Positions 18,089 through 26,124 of a DNA stretch of 64,000 nt are shown piece by piece. Positions within the stretch are counted from its first letter, which is position 1; each line of letters begins with the position of its first letter. This DNA comes from Mastigocoleus testarum BC008 (lineage in GTDB: Bacteria; Cyanobacteriota; Cyanobacteriia; Cyanobacteriales; Nostocaceae), in contig NZ_LMTZ01000129.1 of assembly GCF_001456025.1 (NCBI RefSeq), forward strand, positions 131,247 to 195,246, read 5' to 3'. Below the pieces are notes generated by a model that saw only the letters and a list, made by a program, of their open reading frames with translations, was not told where the DNA came from and did not search any database. The position numbers and the translations under genes are program-made.

Positions 18089-18273
18089 AGCTAGTAGCAA
18101 AATTACTAAATAAAAAAAGAATAAAAATAAAATATTTTTGTCCCTAGGTAATAACTGAAGACAAAATAGCGGAAATAAGAGATTTTTGCTCATTAATTCC
18201 ATTTAACAAGTTGGAAATCAATGTGTTTTTTGTTGCGGGTGAATCGGTGAGCAACCAACGGTACGTAAAACAA

Positions 18274-19959
18274 ATGGATAAAAGTTATACGGGTAAGGCA
18301 TATCGTTGGAATAGGGAAAACTACTCCAGTAGACGACGGTATTTGGATATTTGGTCATTTGTCTTGACTTTGATGTTCAGGTTGTGGCTGTACAACAGAT
18401 CGTGGAGTTATTCTGGAGGACCCACCGAAGTCAAAAAAGCAGCAAGACGCAAGGCGCAAGCAATTTGGATTCGTAATACTCTGTTGGATCTGGGACCAAC
18501 TTTTATTAAAATTGGCCAGTTATTTTCGACGCGTGCTGATATTTTCCCAAGCGAATATGTGGAAGAATTGTCCAAGCTACAGGATAAGGTACCAGCCTTT
18601 GCTTACGAGCAGGTAGAAAAAATAATCCAGCAAGAATTAGGTAAAAAAATTCCCCAACTGTTTGAAAGTTTTGAGCCCATACCTCTTGCTGCTGCGAGCT
18701 TAGGACAGGTTCACAAAGCGACACTACACTCGGGAGAGTCTGTAGTAGTTAAAGTACAGCGTCCTGGACTCAAAAAGTTATTTGAAATTGACTTACAAAT
18801 TCTTAAAGGTATTGCTCGATATTTTCAAAGTCATCCTAAATGGGGGCGCGGACGAGATTGGATCGGTATTTATGAAGAATGTTGTCGCATTCTCTGGGAA
18901 GAAATAGATTACTTGAGCGAAGGACGTAATGCTGATACCTTCCGCAGAAACTTTCGTACTTATGAATGGGTTAAAGTACCTCGCGTTTATTGGCGCTATG
19001 CTTCGCCACGGGTACTAACTCTTGAATATTTACCGGGAATTAAAATTAGTCAGTATGAAGCTTTGGAAGCTGCTGGCTTAGATAGAAAGATTCTCGCTCG
19101 TCAGGGAGCACAAGCTTATTTGCATCAGTTGCTCAATAATGGGTTCTTCCATGCAGATCCACACCCAGGGAATATTGCCGTTAGCCCCAATGGTGCGTTA
19201 ATATTCTACGACTTCGGTATGATGGGGCGGATTAAATCCAACATTCGCGAAGGTCTGATGGAGACTTTGTTTGGAGTAGCTTCTAAAGATGGCGATCGGG
19301 TTGTCAAATCTTTAATTGATTTGGGTGCTCTTGCTCCTGCAGAAGATATGGGACCAATCAGACGTTCCATTCAGTACATGCTTGATCACTTTATGGATAA
19401 GCCGTTTGAAAATCAATCGGTAACCGCTATCAGTGACGACCTGTATGAGATCGCTTACGGTCAACCTTTTAGATTTCCTGCTACTTTCACTTTTGTGATG
19501 CGAGCTTTCTCAACCCTGGAAGGAGTTGGTAAAGGGCTCGATCCTGAATTTAGTTTCATGGAAGTTGCCAAACCTTATGCAATGCAGCTTATGACAAATA
19601 TGAATGGTTCTCAGACGAATACTTTATTAGACGAGATCGGTCGCCAAGCAGCACAAGTTAGTTCTACCGCACTGGGTTTACCCCGCCAACTTGAGGATAC
19701 TTTAGACCGATTGGAGCGTGGAGATGTCCGGGTTCGTGTCCGTTCTATCGAAACTGAGCGTTTGTTACGACGTCAAACTAGTATCCAATTGGGTATGACC
19801 TATGCTGTAATAATCAGTGGTTTTACTCTATCTGCTTCAATTTTATTAGTTAAAGATTACATATGGTTAGCTCTACTTGCTGGATTAGTTGCAACCGCAG
19901 TATCATGGCTGCTAATTCGATTACTTCTGCGACTCGATCGTTACGACCGTATGTATTAA
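18274..19959 (+). CDS. ABC1/AarF (UbiB) family atypical kinase
   Basis: ABC1-family proteins are atypical kinases that influence quinone or tocopherol metabolism and photosynthetic membrane lipids. The family motifs are all present: FIKIGQLFSTRADIFP (KxGQ), the Ala-rich loop AAASLGQVHKA, VVVKVQRPG with the ATP-binding Lys, EIDYLSEGRNAD, HADPHPGNIAV and the DFG-type FYDFGMMGRI. Two hydrophobic segments at the C-terminus (about 515-555) should anchor it in the membrane. The open frame begins at a TTG (18211), but the first ATG, at 18274, gives 561 residues and fits better. The PP2C gene follows after 20 bases, so the two are probably co-transcribed. Confidence 0.92.
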   Translation: MDKSYTGKAYRWNRENYSSRRRYLDIWSFVLTLMFRLWLYNRSWSYSGGPTEVKKAARRKAQAIWIRNTLLDLGPTFIKIGQLFSTRADIFPSEYVEELSKLQDKVPAFAYEQVEKIIQQELGKKIPQLFESFEPIPLAAASLGQVHKATLHSGESVVVKVQRPGLKKLFEIDLQILKGIARYFQSHPKWGRGRDWIGIYEECCRILWEEIDYLSEGRNADTFRRNFRTYEWVKVPRVYWRYASPRVLTLEYLPGIKISQYEALEAAGLDRKILARQGAQAYLHQLLNNGFFHADPHPGNIAVSPNGALIFYDFGMMGRIKSNIREGLMETLFGVASKDGDRVVKSLIDLGALAPAEDMGPIRRSIQYMLDHFMDKPFENQSVTAISDDLYEIAYGQPFRFPATFTFVMRAFSTLEGVGKGLDPEFSFMEVAKPYAMQLMTNMNGSQTNTLLDEIGRQAAQVSSTALGLPRQLEDTLDRLERGDVRVRVRSIETERLLRRQTSIQLGMTYAVIISGFTLSASILLVKDYIWLALLAGLVATAVSWLLIRLLLRLDRYDRMY

Positions 19960-19979
19960 TTTTCGTTTGTTAAAAATTT

Positions 19980-20744
19980 ATGAAACTTAGCTTTACCGGT
20001 GCTAGCGACCCGGGACTTATTCGTTCTAATAACCAGGATTTTTACTATATAGACCCAAAGGGACGATTTTTTATCGTTGCTGATGGTATGGGTGGTCATG
20101 CTGGTGGAGAAGAAGCCAGTCGGATCGCAGCTGAAGAAATCAAATCTTTTCTCCTTGCTAATTGGGATTCGGAAAAATCTTCTCAATATTTATTGGAAGA
20201 AGCTTTAGGAAAAGCAAATCAAGCAATTCTACAAGATCAGGAGAAAAATCCAGAACGGGCTGATATGGGAACTACTATTGTGGTTGTCACTTTCCGTAAT
20301 GGTGAGACTCCTTGGCGCGCTCATGTTGGTGATTCTCGACTTTATCGCTTCCGAGAGCAGATTTTGGAACAGATGACCCAAGATCATACCTGGGTTGCGC
20401 GAGCAATTCAATTTGGTGATATTACCCCCGACGAAGCCCGGATGCATCCGTTCCGTCATGTTTTATCCCAATGTCTGGGACGTGAAGATCTTCAGGAATT
20501 TGATGTCAAACCACTAGAAGTGCAATCTGGCGATCGCTTGCTTTTATGTAGCGATGGTTTAACAGAGGAACTGATGGATGAAAAAATTGCTAGTTTCCTG
20601 ACGGAAACTCCTACACTCGATAAGGCTGCAGTGAATTTAATTCAAGCGGCAAAAGATCAAGGTGGTCACGACAACATTACTGTAATTCTTGTTTCCTTAG
20701 AAGATAAATCAGTTGTTCAAGCCCAAACAATCGAATCACATTGA
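19980..20744 (+). CDS. PP2C-family protein phosphatase
   Basis: This is a metal-dependent Ser/Thr phosphatase of 254 residues with no membrane segment. Motifs in order are SNNQDFYY (first metal Asp), FFIVADGMGGHAGGE (DGMGGH), MGTTIVVVTF, AHVGDSRLYRF, LTEELMDE preceded by LLLCSDG, and GGHDNITVILV (final metal Asp). The length is typical of stand-alone bacterial PP2C enzymes that act on partner-switching or Hanks-kinase targets. Its closeness to the ABC1 kinase gene suggests a shared process, but the substrate is unknown. Confidence 0.94.
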   Translation: MKLSFTGASDPGLIRSNNQDFYYIDPKGRFFIVADGMGGHAGGEEASRIAAEEIKSFLLANWDSEKSSQYLLEEALGKANQAILQDQEKNPERADMGTTIVVVTFRNGETPWRAHVGDSRLYRFREQILEQMTQDHTWVARAIQFGDITPDEARMHPFRHVLSQCLGREDLQEFDVKPLEVQSGDRLLLCSDGLTEELMDEKIASFLTETPTLDKAAVNLIQAAKDQGGHDNITVILVSLEDKSVVQAQTIESH

Positions 20745-20836
20745 TATTGATGTATGTTGTAAGTTAAGGAGTTATGAGCCGCTAAAACTGAACGAGCATA
20801 AAAATATCGCGCTCTAAGAGGCGTTGTACATCAAGC

Positions 20837-20869
20837 AGCCTGACGCCTTTTGCTGCGCTGTCAGGCTTT
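20837..20869 (+). terminator. Hairpin downstream of the PP2C gene
   Basis: AGCCTGAC (20837-20844) pairs perfectly with GTCAGGCT (20860-20867) around a 15-base loop and is followed by TTTATA. It lies about 90 bases past the PP2C stop and may end the ABC1-PP2C transcript. The T tract is short. Confidence 0.5.
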
Positions 20870-21243
20870 ATAGAAGTCAAGGTTCTGAAATATCCTTAAC
20901 ACCCTAAGTAATATGGGGAAAATATTGCTTTATCAAAATTAGTAAAGTGAATATAGTGCCTTTTATCTGCTAAAAAGTATTAGAAATTAAAAATTAATTA
21001 ACGCAAATAATATTTAATACTTATTTACATACCCCGATATAAAAAATTTATCTAAATTCCTGTTTTAAAGGTTTTTCCGTGTTTATTGTAGATAAAACTA
21101 ATTATTGCTAAGACTTTGTGGACATGTATATCGTCTTGTTTGCAAGCCTATTGTGTTTTTTTTATTTCTTTTGTAGTAGATATACTTAGCATTTTGTTCG
21201 CCCTGAGCATTTTTATCATTTACAACTTGATACATATACATTA

Positions 21244-21275
21244 AACCTCTGTAGGTTAGTACAGAGGTTATTTTT
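21244..21275 (+). terminator. Strong intrinsic terminator
   Basis: AACCTCTGTA (21244-21253) pairs perfectly with TACAGAGGTT (21260-21269) around the loop GGTTAG, followed by ATTTTT. It is the best terminator in the window. It lies 500 bases past the nearest upstream gene stop on this strand. Confidence 0.75.
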
Positions 21276-21575
21276 CTCAATTTTGTTGTTTTTAATCTTG
21301 CAGCTTATAAACTATGAAGCATATAATTCACGACTGACTAATGAATTAGAGGTTTTCTCAGAATTAAGCTTGGGTTGTAAATTACTTTGGAAAATGAAAA
21401 CTATAACTAAAGAAGTAAAAGTCGTAATTTTTCACCTTTAGTTAGAAATTTTTATCTCCAAAGGTCGAATAAGTTCTACCCGTTTCACTAAGAATTATTC
21501 ACTTTGAACGAAAACTATCTTGGTGAACTTGAATAAAGTATTTAGTAAGCCTTAGATTTCGGTTAATGCTTACTA

Positions 21576-21589
21576 GTATTCCCCCTTAC
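21576..21589 (+). promoter_or_regulatory. Candidate NtcA-binding site upstream of nblA
   Basis: The sequence fits GTA-N8-TAC exactly (GTA at 21576-21578, TAC at 21587-21589). nblA genes are induced by nitrogen starvation and NtcA control is known in other strains. I found no TAN3T box at the usual spacing of about 22 bases, and such a match also occurs by chance, so this is only a candidate. Confidence 0.4.
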
Positions 21590-21751
21590 TTAAGTACGGT
21601 TATCCTGTCAAACATTTGTTATCTTTGTTAACAAGACCCAAGTACAATGTAAGAAAACACTGTAAGACAAAAGACTATTTCTGTTTACCGACTTAAAGTT
21701 TGAGGTGAATCGCTGCCAATTAACTTTAACTAATTGATGGAGAAATTTACA

Positions 21752-21949
21752 ATGAACCAACCAAATGAATTAACCTTAGAACAGCAATTCAATATACACT
21801 CTTTTGCGACTCAAGTAGAACACATGAGTCACGAACAAGCGAAAGACTTCTTAGTCAAACTTTACGAACAAATGGTCGTACGGGAGGCTACTTATAAAGA
21901 ATTAATTAAGCACCAATGGGGTTTAGATTCTAATTCTTCTTGGATGTAA
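21752..21949 (+). CDS. nblA: Phycobilisome degradation protein NblA
   Basis: NblA is a small helical adaptor that directs phycobilisomes to Clp proteolysis when nitrogen or other nutrients run out. From the ATG at 21752 the protein has 65 residues. It carries the family core (LTLEQQFNIHSFATQVEHM, MSHEQAKDFLVKLYEQMVV, EATYKELIKHQWG). GGAG at 21739-21742 lies nine bases before this ATG and decides the start over upstream TTG and ATG codons in frame. The gene is monocistronic, with long spacers on both sides, as expected of a regulated stress gene. Confidence 0.95.
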   Translation: MNQPNELTLEQQFNIHSFATQVEHMSHEQAKDFLVKLYEQMVVREATYKELIKHQWGLDSNSSWM

Positions 21950-22868
21950 AGTTCCACTTGTTTGACAGAGTGGACGACCTCCCTCTCTTGCTCTGTTCTG
22001 GCTAGGGAAAGGAGCTGGGGTTGTCGGGGCGTCAACTTTAAGCATTGACTACCATATACCAATTTTAAGTTCGTTAATTTGACAAATTGCGATCGCTATC
22101 GAACCGTTGTAACTGTTAAACCAATTTGACTTTTAAACTGATAAAGTTTTCTAATCTTAACTTTTGTTAGCTTAAACTTCTGTGAATTCTAATCGTTGTG
22201 AATAAAAACTGTTTTGACTTCAAGCTGCTTTGACTTCAAACAACTATAAATTTTGAAATGTTTGTGAATCCCCAACAGTTATAACGGTCAAAATAAAGTT
22301 TAACTGAATGTACAGATAACAAGTATATTGACTAATTACTGGCAATTATTTATTTATACAATAAAAAATTAAAAGCCCAGAATTAAGAGTAAATTGCCAA
22401 TTATGACTTTTCCTTACTTGAATACTAGGTTTATCGCTAAGTTTCTCAAAATCAAATAGCTTTAGTATTGCGAGTATACTCAGAAAATTACTCAATTAAA
22501 TTTTATAGTCAAAACAAGCTCTACAGTAAATATTAACCGTAAAATTATTTCATTTTACTTTACAGTCAGGATTAAGCATACTCCCGTTTTCTAAACGGAA
22601 GATTTAGCAGAAGTCCAAAATAGAACTCTACAAGGATTACTTAAGAACCCTCTACTTACTCCACTAAGATTTAAGTTTAGTGTTGTAGCTACTTGTGGTG
22701 AAATTTATTTTTACTGTGTTACTTTATTTTTGTTATCCTTGATAATTTATATCCCGATATGGGGGCAGAAAATATATTTTTTTACAATACTTAATGTCTT
22801 TTGCACGTTAATCAATTTTTTGGACAAAAATACCTAATCCCTATATAACTTTCTTTTCTTTGCTTATT
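21950..22868. other. Intergenic region downstream of nblA
   Basis: About 920 bases lie between nblA and the kinase gene. The first 80 are G- and C-rich and can fold: GACGACC (21973-21979) with GGTTGTC (22019-22025, one G-T pair) and TCCCT (21980-21984) with AGGGA (22004-22008). That may be the nblA 3' structure. The rest is AT-rich with no gene seen. Confidence 0.45.
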
Positions 22869-24458
22869 TCATCTGTGTATATCTAAGCCTGACTTTATAT
22901 CGCTTCGTGTCAGTTTTTCCAGGATTTGAGGTTTCATTTTTTCATATTCATTGTGCAGTAATCTTTTGCTCAGTTGTGGATTTCCTTTTGAAGATAGAGA
23001 GTAACTGAGCTTTACCCATTCTTGTAACCGAAGAGTTTGAGCCGAAGCAATACTCGAATTAAGGATAAGATGTGCGGGTTGAGGAGCTTCTTTAGCAAAC
23101 AATAGTATTTGATAGTAACCATTCTCCCCCAAAAGACGAGTAGTTTCTCGACCAAATTTAGTTTTAAGGTCGAGATAGCAATTTAACCATTTAGCACCGT
23201 GCTTTTGGTTATAAATGGCAGAAATCCATAGCAGCATCGGATGAGGTTCGGTTATGAAGATAAACTGATTGTAGCGACTACAAACGAAAAATTTGCGAAT
23301 TTCTAAGATAGGTAACATTGCCCACAGCGCAGGTAATAGTTTGCTACTTACTCTAATTGCTTGGGGAAAAACAATATTAGCAATAGGTTTATTTGTAGGC
23401 CAAAAACAGCTACGAGCAATTTCATCTTTAGTTACGGATGGAGGAATATCTGAATCTGTTGAATGAGTTGGTTGTGTGAGTTCTGCCTTTAAGGTTGTTT
23501 TTTCTGGTGTATCATCCTCTGGAAGAAATTTTTGTTCTGAAGCAAAGTTTTGTAAGGAATGATTGGTTTTTTCTAATGTTTCCAGTTTTCCTAAGGTTTC
23601 AATAATTTCAGTAATATTTTGGGGGCGATCGCATGGAGATTTACCTAAACAATCCATTATTAAGGTTTCTAATGATGAAGGTAATGGGATTGTAGAGTTG
23701 ATTTCTGTAAAGGAATGTGGTTTCTGTTCGCGATGAGCTTTATACCATGCTCCAAAAGAATGAGTTTTTGTTTGAATTGGCGTTCTACCGGTGAGCATTT
23801 CAAACATCATCACCCCCAAACTATAAATATCAGAACGGTTATCTAGTTCTTTTCCCTCCATTTGTTCTGGTGAAGAATAAGCTAAAGTTCCCAAATAATA
23901 GTTTGTATTTTCGGTGTTGGATTGAAGTAACTTGGCAATTCCAAAATCTAGTATTTTGACTAATTCTCCAAAACTCGGATCTTGAAGAATAAAAATATTA
24001 CTAGGCTTAATGTCGCGGTGAATAATTGGGCAGACTACATCATCAATGGTGATACCATCATGGGCAGATCCCAAACCCAAACAGATTTGATGCGCTATAT
24101 TCAAAAATCTTTTTAAACTGAGGGTTTCGTTGCGAATAACTTGGCTGAGGCTTTTACCCTTGAGATACTCCATCACATAAAATGGAACATCATTCTCATC
24201 CACCCCGTAGTCCATCACCCTGACAACATGGATACTTCTTTGTCCCAGTAATGCACAAGTTTTAGCTTCGCGCTCAAAGCGTTCTTTCATGCGCATTTGT
24301 TGGTTCTGCATTGAAAGTGCTAAGAATTTGACAGCAACCGGTACGCCTCCCAATAACATATCCTTAGCCCGATAAACTCGACCCATTGCTCCGGTACCGA
24401 TTAACTTTTGAATTTGGTAACGTTTAGCAAGTAAGCGACCAATGTTGGGGTCTGACAT
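22869..24458 (-). CDS. Soluble Hanks-type Ser/Thr protein kinase with a cyanobacterial C-terminal domain
   Basis: Residues 14-290 form a complete protein kinase domain: glycine loop LIGTGAMGRVY (19-29), ATP-binding Lys44, helix-C Glu64, catalytic HRDIKPSN (147-154), DFG in KILDFGIAK, and SPE in place of APE. A ten-residue insert (GITIDDVVCP) precedes HRD. There is no transmembrane helix. A linker at about 290-350 leads to a C-terminal domain of about 170 residues with several Trp, Phe and Leu-rich stretches (FFVCSRYNQFIFITEP, AKWLNCYLDLKTKFG) that I do not recognise; it may be a sensor or substrate-binding module. Four 16-base repeats lie just upstream of the start. Confidence 0.92.
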   Translation of the reverse strand: MSDPNIGRLLAKRYQIQKLIGTGAMGRVYRAKDMLLGGVPVAVKFLALSMQNQQMRMKERFEREAKTCALLGQRSIHVVRVMDYGVDENDVPFYVMEYLKGKSLSQVIRNETLSLKRFLNIAHQICLGLGSAHDGITIDDVVCPIIHRDIKPSNIFILQDPSFGELVKILDFGIAKLLQSNTENTNYYLGTLAYSSPEQMEGKELDNRSDIYSLGVMMFEMLTGRTPIQTKTHSFGAWYKAHREQKPHSFTEINSTIPLPSSLETLIMDCLGKSPCDRPQNITEIIETLGKLETLEKTNHSLQNFASEQKFLPEDDTPEKTTLKAELTQPTHSTDSDIPPSVTKDEIARSCFWPTNKPIANIVFPQAIRVSSKLLPALWAMLPILEIRKFFVCSRYNQFIFITEPHPMLLWISAIYNQKHGAKWLNCYLDLKTKFGRETTRLLGENGYYQILLFAKEAPQPAHLILNSSIASAQTLRLQEWVKLSYSLSSKGNPQLSKRLLHNEYEKMKPQILEKLTRSDIKSGLDIHR

Positions 24459-24481
24459 AGAAAATTCGACTCCAATTTTTT

Positions 24482-24540
24482 AAAAAATATGACCTAAAAA
24501 AATATGACCCACAAAAATATGACCCAAAAAAATATGACAT
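24482..24540. repeat. Four tandem 16-base repeats upstream of the kinase gene
   Basis: Four near-perfect copies of a unit close to AAAAAATATGACCCA lie 25 to 80 bases upstream of the kinase start codon, in its probable promoter or leader. They could be protein-binding sites or simple replication slippage. Confidence 0.8.
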
Positions 24541-24747
24541 TCAAACCCATCTCAAAGACAGGTTTCTAGATTTTGACTAAGGATAGTTAGTTAACTTATT
24601 TCTCGGGAAATTTTTCGATAAACGTGACAAGTACTCGAGTTTTATTTATAACTTTCCAAATATCTTAAAATCATGTGTATATTTATTTTTCCCATTTTGA
24701 AGATATTTGATTAACTTGGGAAGTAGAAAAAATATAAAAATGTTTGT

Positions 24748-24994
24748 AGAGGTAAGGGGTCAGGGGTCAGGAGTCAGGAGTCAGAGGTCAGAAGTCAGAA
24801 GTCAGAAGTCAGAAGTCAGGAGTCAGGAGTCAGAAGTCAGGAGTCAGAAGTCAGGAGTCAGAAGTCAGGAGTCAGAAGTCAGGAGTCAGAAGTCAGAAGT
24901 CAGAAGTCAGAAGTCAGAAGTCAGGAGTCAGAAGTCAGAAGTCAGAAGTCAGGAGTCAGAAGTCAGGAGTCAGAAGTCAGAAGTCAGAAGTCAG
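24748..24994. repeat. Long heptamer array, GTCAGAA/GTCAGGA units
   Basis: About 35 tandem copies of a seven-base unit alternate GTCAGAA and GTCAGGA. Because 21 bases make seven codons, the array stays open on the plus strand and encodes a VRSQKSE-type repeat. There is no sign that this is expressed, and I treat it as repeat DNA of the STRR type. Confidence 0.95.
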
Positions 24995-25109
24995 AATAAT
25001 TGACAATTGATGCTTTGTATAGATTTTGAAGTGAGAGAAACTTATTTCTTACGACTTCTCAAGTTCATTTAGTTAAGCGCTTCCTACCCCAATTGCTATG
25101 AATCATTCC

Positions 25110-25562
25110 TCAACTTAAAGCAGTGAGGTTTTCTAAGCTTGCTTCCATGGTACTGCTTAAAAAATGACCAGACATAATACCACTGGTAAGGGAATAACTA
25201 GCATTATCCAGACGGTGTAGAGTTTCAAATCCACTACGACGTTGTTTATCTCCCAATACCCAGTATCTTTGAACGATGCTACTCAAGCCGATCCAGCCTT
25301 CACCTTCTATTTGTCCTAATAAATTATGGTGTAGTAAAAAACTATATTGACGTTCGCCATCGTCCATTCGTCCTTTGTATTGCATAGCAATTTCGGCGCG
25401 ATCGCTACCTGGAAATACTAATTTAGTCGCCATGGTGAACCAGTTGTCTCGATTCCAAGCAACTAGGGTCATACCCTTTACAGAAATTGGCATTTCGTTA
25501 CGTTCCAACCAACTTCCTTGAATTTTCCAGCGTCCTGGCTGTAGTAAAAAACTATGATCCAC
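25110..25562 (-). CDS. Conserved hypothetical protein
   Basis: This protein of about 150 residues is predicted to be beta-rich (WKIQGSWLERNEMPISVKGM, AEIAMQYKGRMDDGERQYSF, EGEGWIGLSSIVQRYWVLG). It has one domain and no signal peptide or membrane segment. The alternating strands suggest a small barrel such as a lipocalin-like fold, but I do not recognise the family. The likely start is the GTG at 25562: a stop codon lies in frame fifteen bases upstream, and GAGG lies about ten bases before the GTG. The gene sits between the heptamer array and a transposase remnant. Confidence 0.62.
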   Translation of the reverse strand: MDHSFLLQPGRWKIQGSWLERNEMPISVKGMTLVAWNRDNWFTMATKLVFPGSDRAEIAMQYKGRMDDGERQYSFLLHHNLLGQIEGEGWIGLSSIVQRYWVLGDKQRRSGFETLHRLDNASYSLTSGIMSGHFLSSTMEASLENLTALS

Positions 25563-25687
25563 CCTTGATAATCCTCAATGCACCTAGATTCTGCTATTAT
25601 TCCCAAAATCTTAAAACGGATCCGGTACGCTCACGCTGGGCGCTAACAGCACTCTATTTTTGGACTTTATTTAATCCATATTCCTAA

Positions 25688-26113
25688 ACGTCAAGGGCAC
25701 GTAACCACAAACTAGCAAAAGCAATATCTGATACAGGGTGGGGAACTTTCGTAAACTTTCTTGATTACAAATGTGAAAAAGAAGGGAAAGTTTTGTTGGA
25801 GATAAACCGATGGTTCCCTAGTTCTAAAACCTGTTCTAATTGTCATTATCAAATCAAAGAGTTACCACTTGATGTAAGGACTTGGATTTGTCCTAGTTGT
25901 GGTACTCATCATGATAGAGATGGTAATGCAGCCAAGAATATTAGATCGGAAGGTATCAGAATGCTGTCCTCCTCCGGGACGGGGGAGGAAGAAGCCGCCA
26001 GTGGAGAGGAAGTAAGACCAAAGCTTGGGCGTCCGTCTAAGTTGCGGCATTCCTCAGAGAATCTGGAAGCCCCGACCTCACCTACGGTGGTGCTACGCGG
26101 ATCAACAAAGTAG
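25688..26113 (+). pseudogene. C-terminal remnant of an IS200/IS605-type TnpB
   Basis: The frame is open from 25688, with no proper start, and matches only the last third of TnpB: NHKLAKAISDTGWGTFVNFL, then EINRWFPSSKTCSNCHYQ, the second half of the zinc finger (WICPSCGTHHDRD) and DRDGNAAKNI with the last catalytic Asp. The N-terminal two thirds, including the first RuvC motifs, are missing, and a stop codon (25685-25687) lies where they should join. The remnant therefore cannot be an active nuclease. It ends inside the 3' hairpin of the element and runs up to the end of anmK. Confidence 0.88.
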
Positions 26114-26120
26114 GTCGGGG
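26070..26120 (+). mobile_element. Probable right end of the IS605-like element
   Basis: CCCCGACCT (26070-26078) and AGGTCGGGG (26112-26120) form a perfect nine-base inverted repeat that overlaps the tnpB stop codon. IS200/IS605 right ends carry such subterminal hairpins, and in active elements the guide RNA is made from this region. No left end or tnpA is seen. Confidence 0.6.
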
Positions 26121-26124
26121 TAGT

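Larger units (their letters stand above)
20870..21751. other. Intergenic region upstream of nblA
   Basis: This is a long AT-rich spacer between the PP2C gene and nblA. It contains the strong terminator at 21244-21275 and the NtcA-like site at 21576-21589, listed separately. A terminator that far from the PP2C stop suggests a separate short transcript in this region. A 60-codon frame on the minus strand has no feature that would support it as a gene. Confidence 0.5.

Noticed and set aside
21098..21280. Small minus-strand frame of 60 codons
   Set aside because: It overlaps the strong terminator, has skewed composition and shows no ribosome binding site or recognisable motif.
24748..24994. CRISPR array
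   Set aside because: The repeat unit is seven bases with no unique spacers, and no cas gene is nearby.
24707..25003. Open frame of 98 codons with a VRSQ(K/E)SE repeat
   Set aside because: It is a translation of the seven-base repeat array, and the frame stays open only because the unit lacks stop codons.
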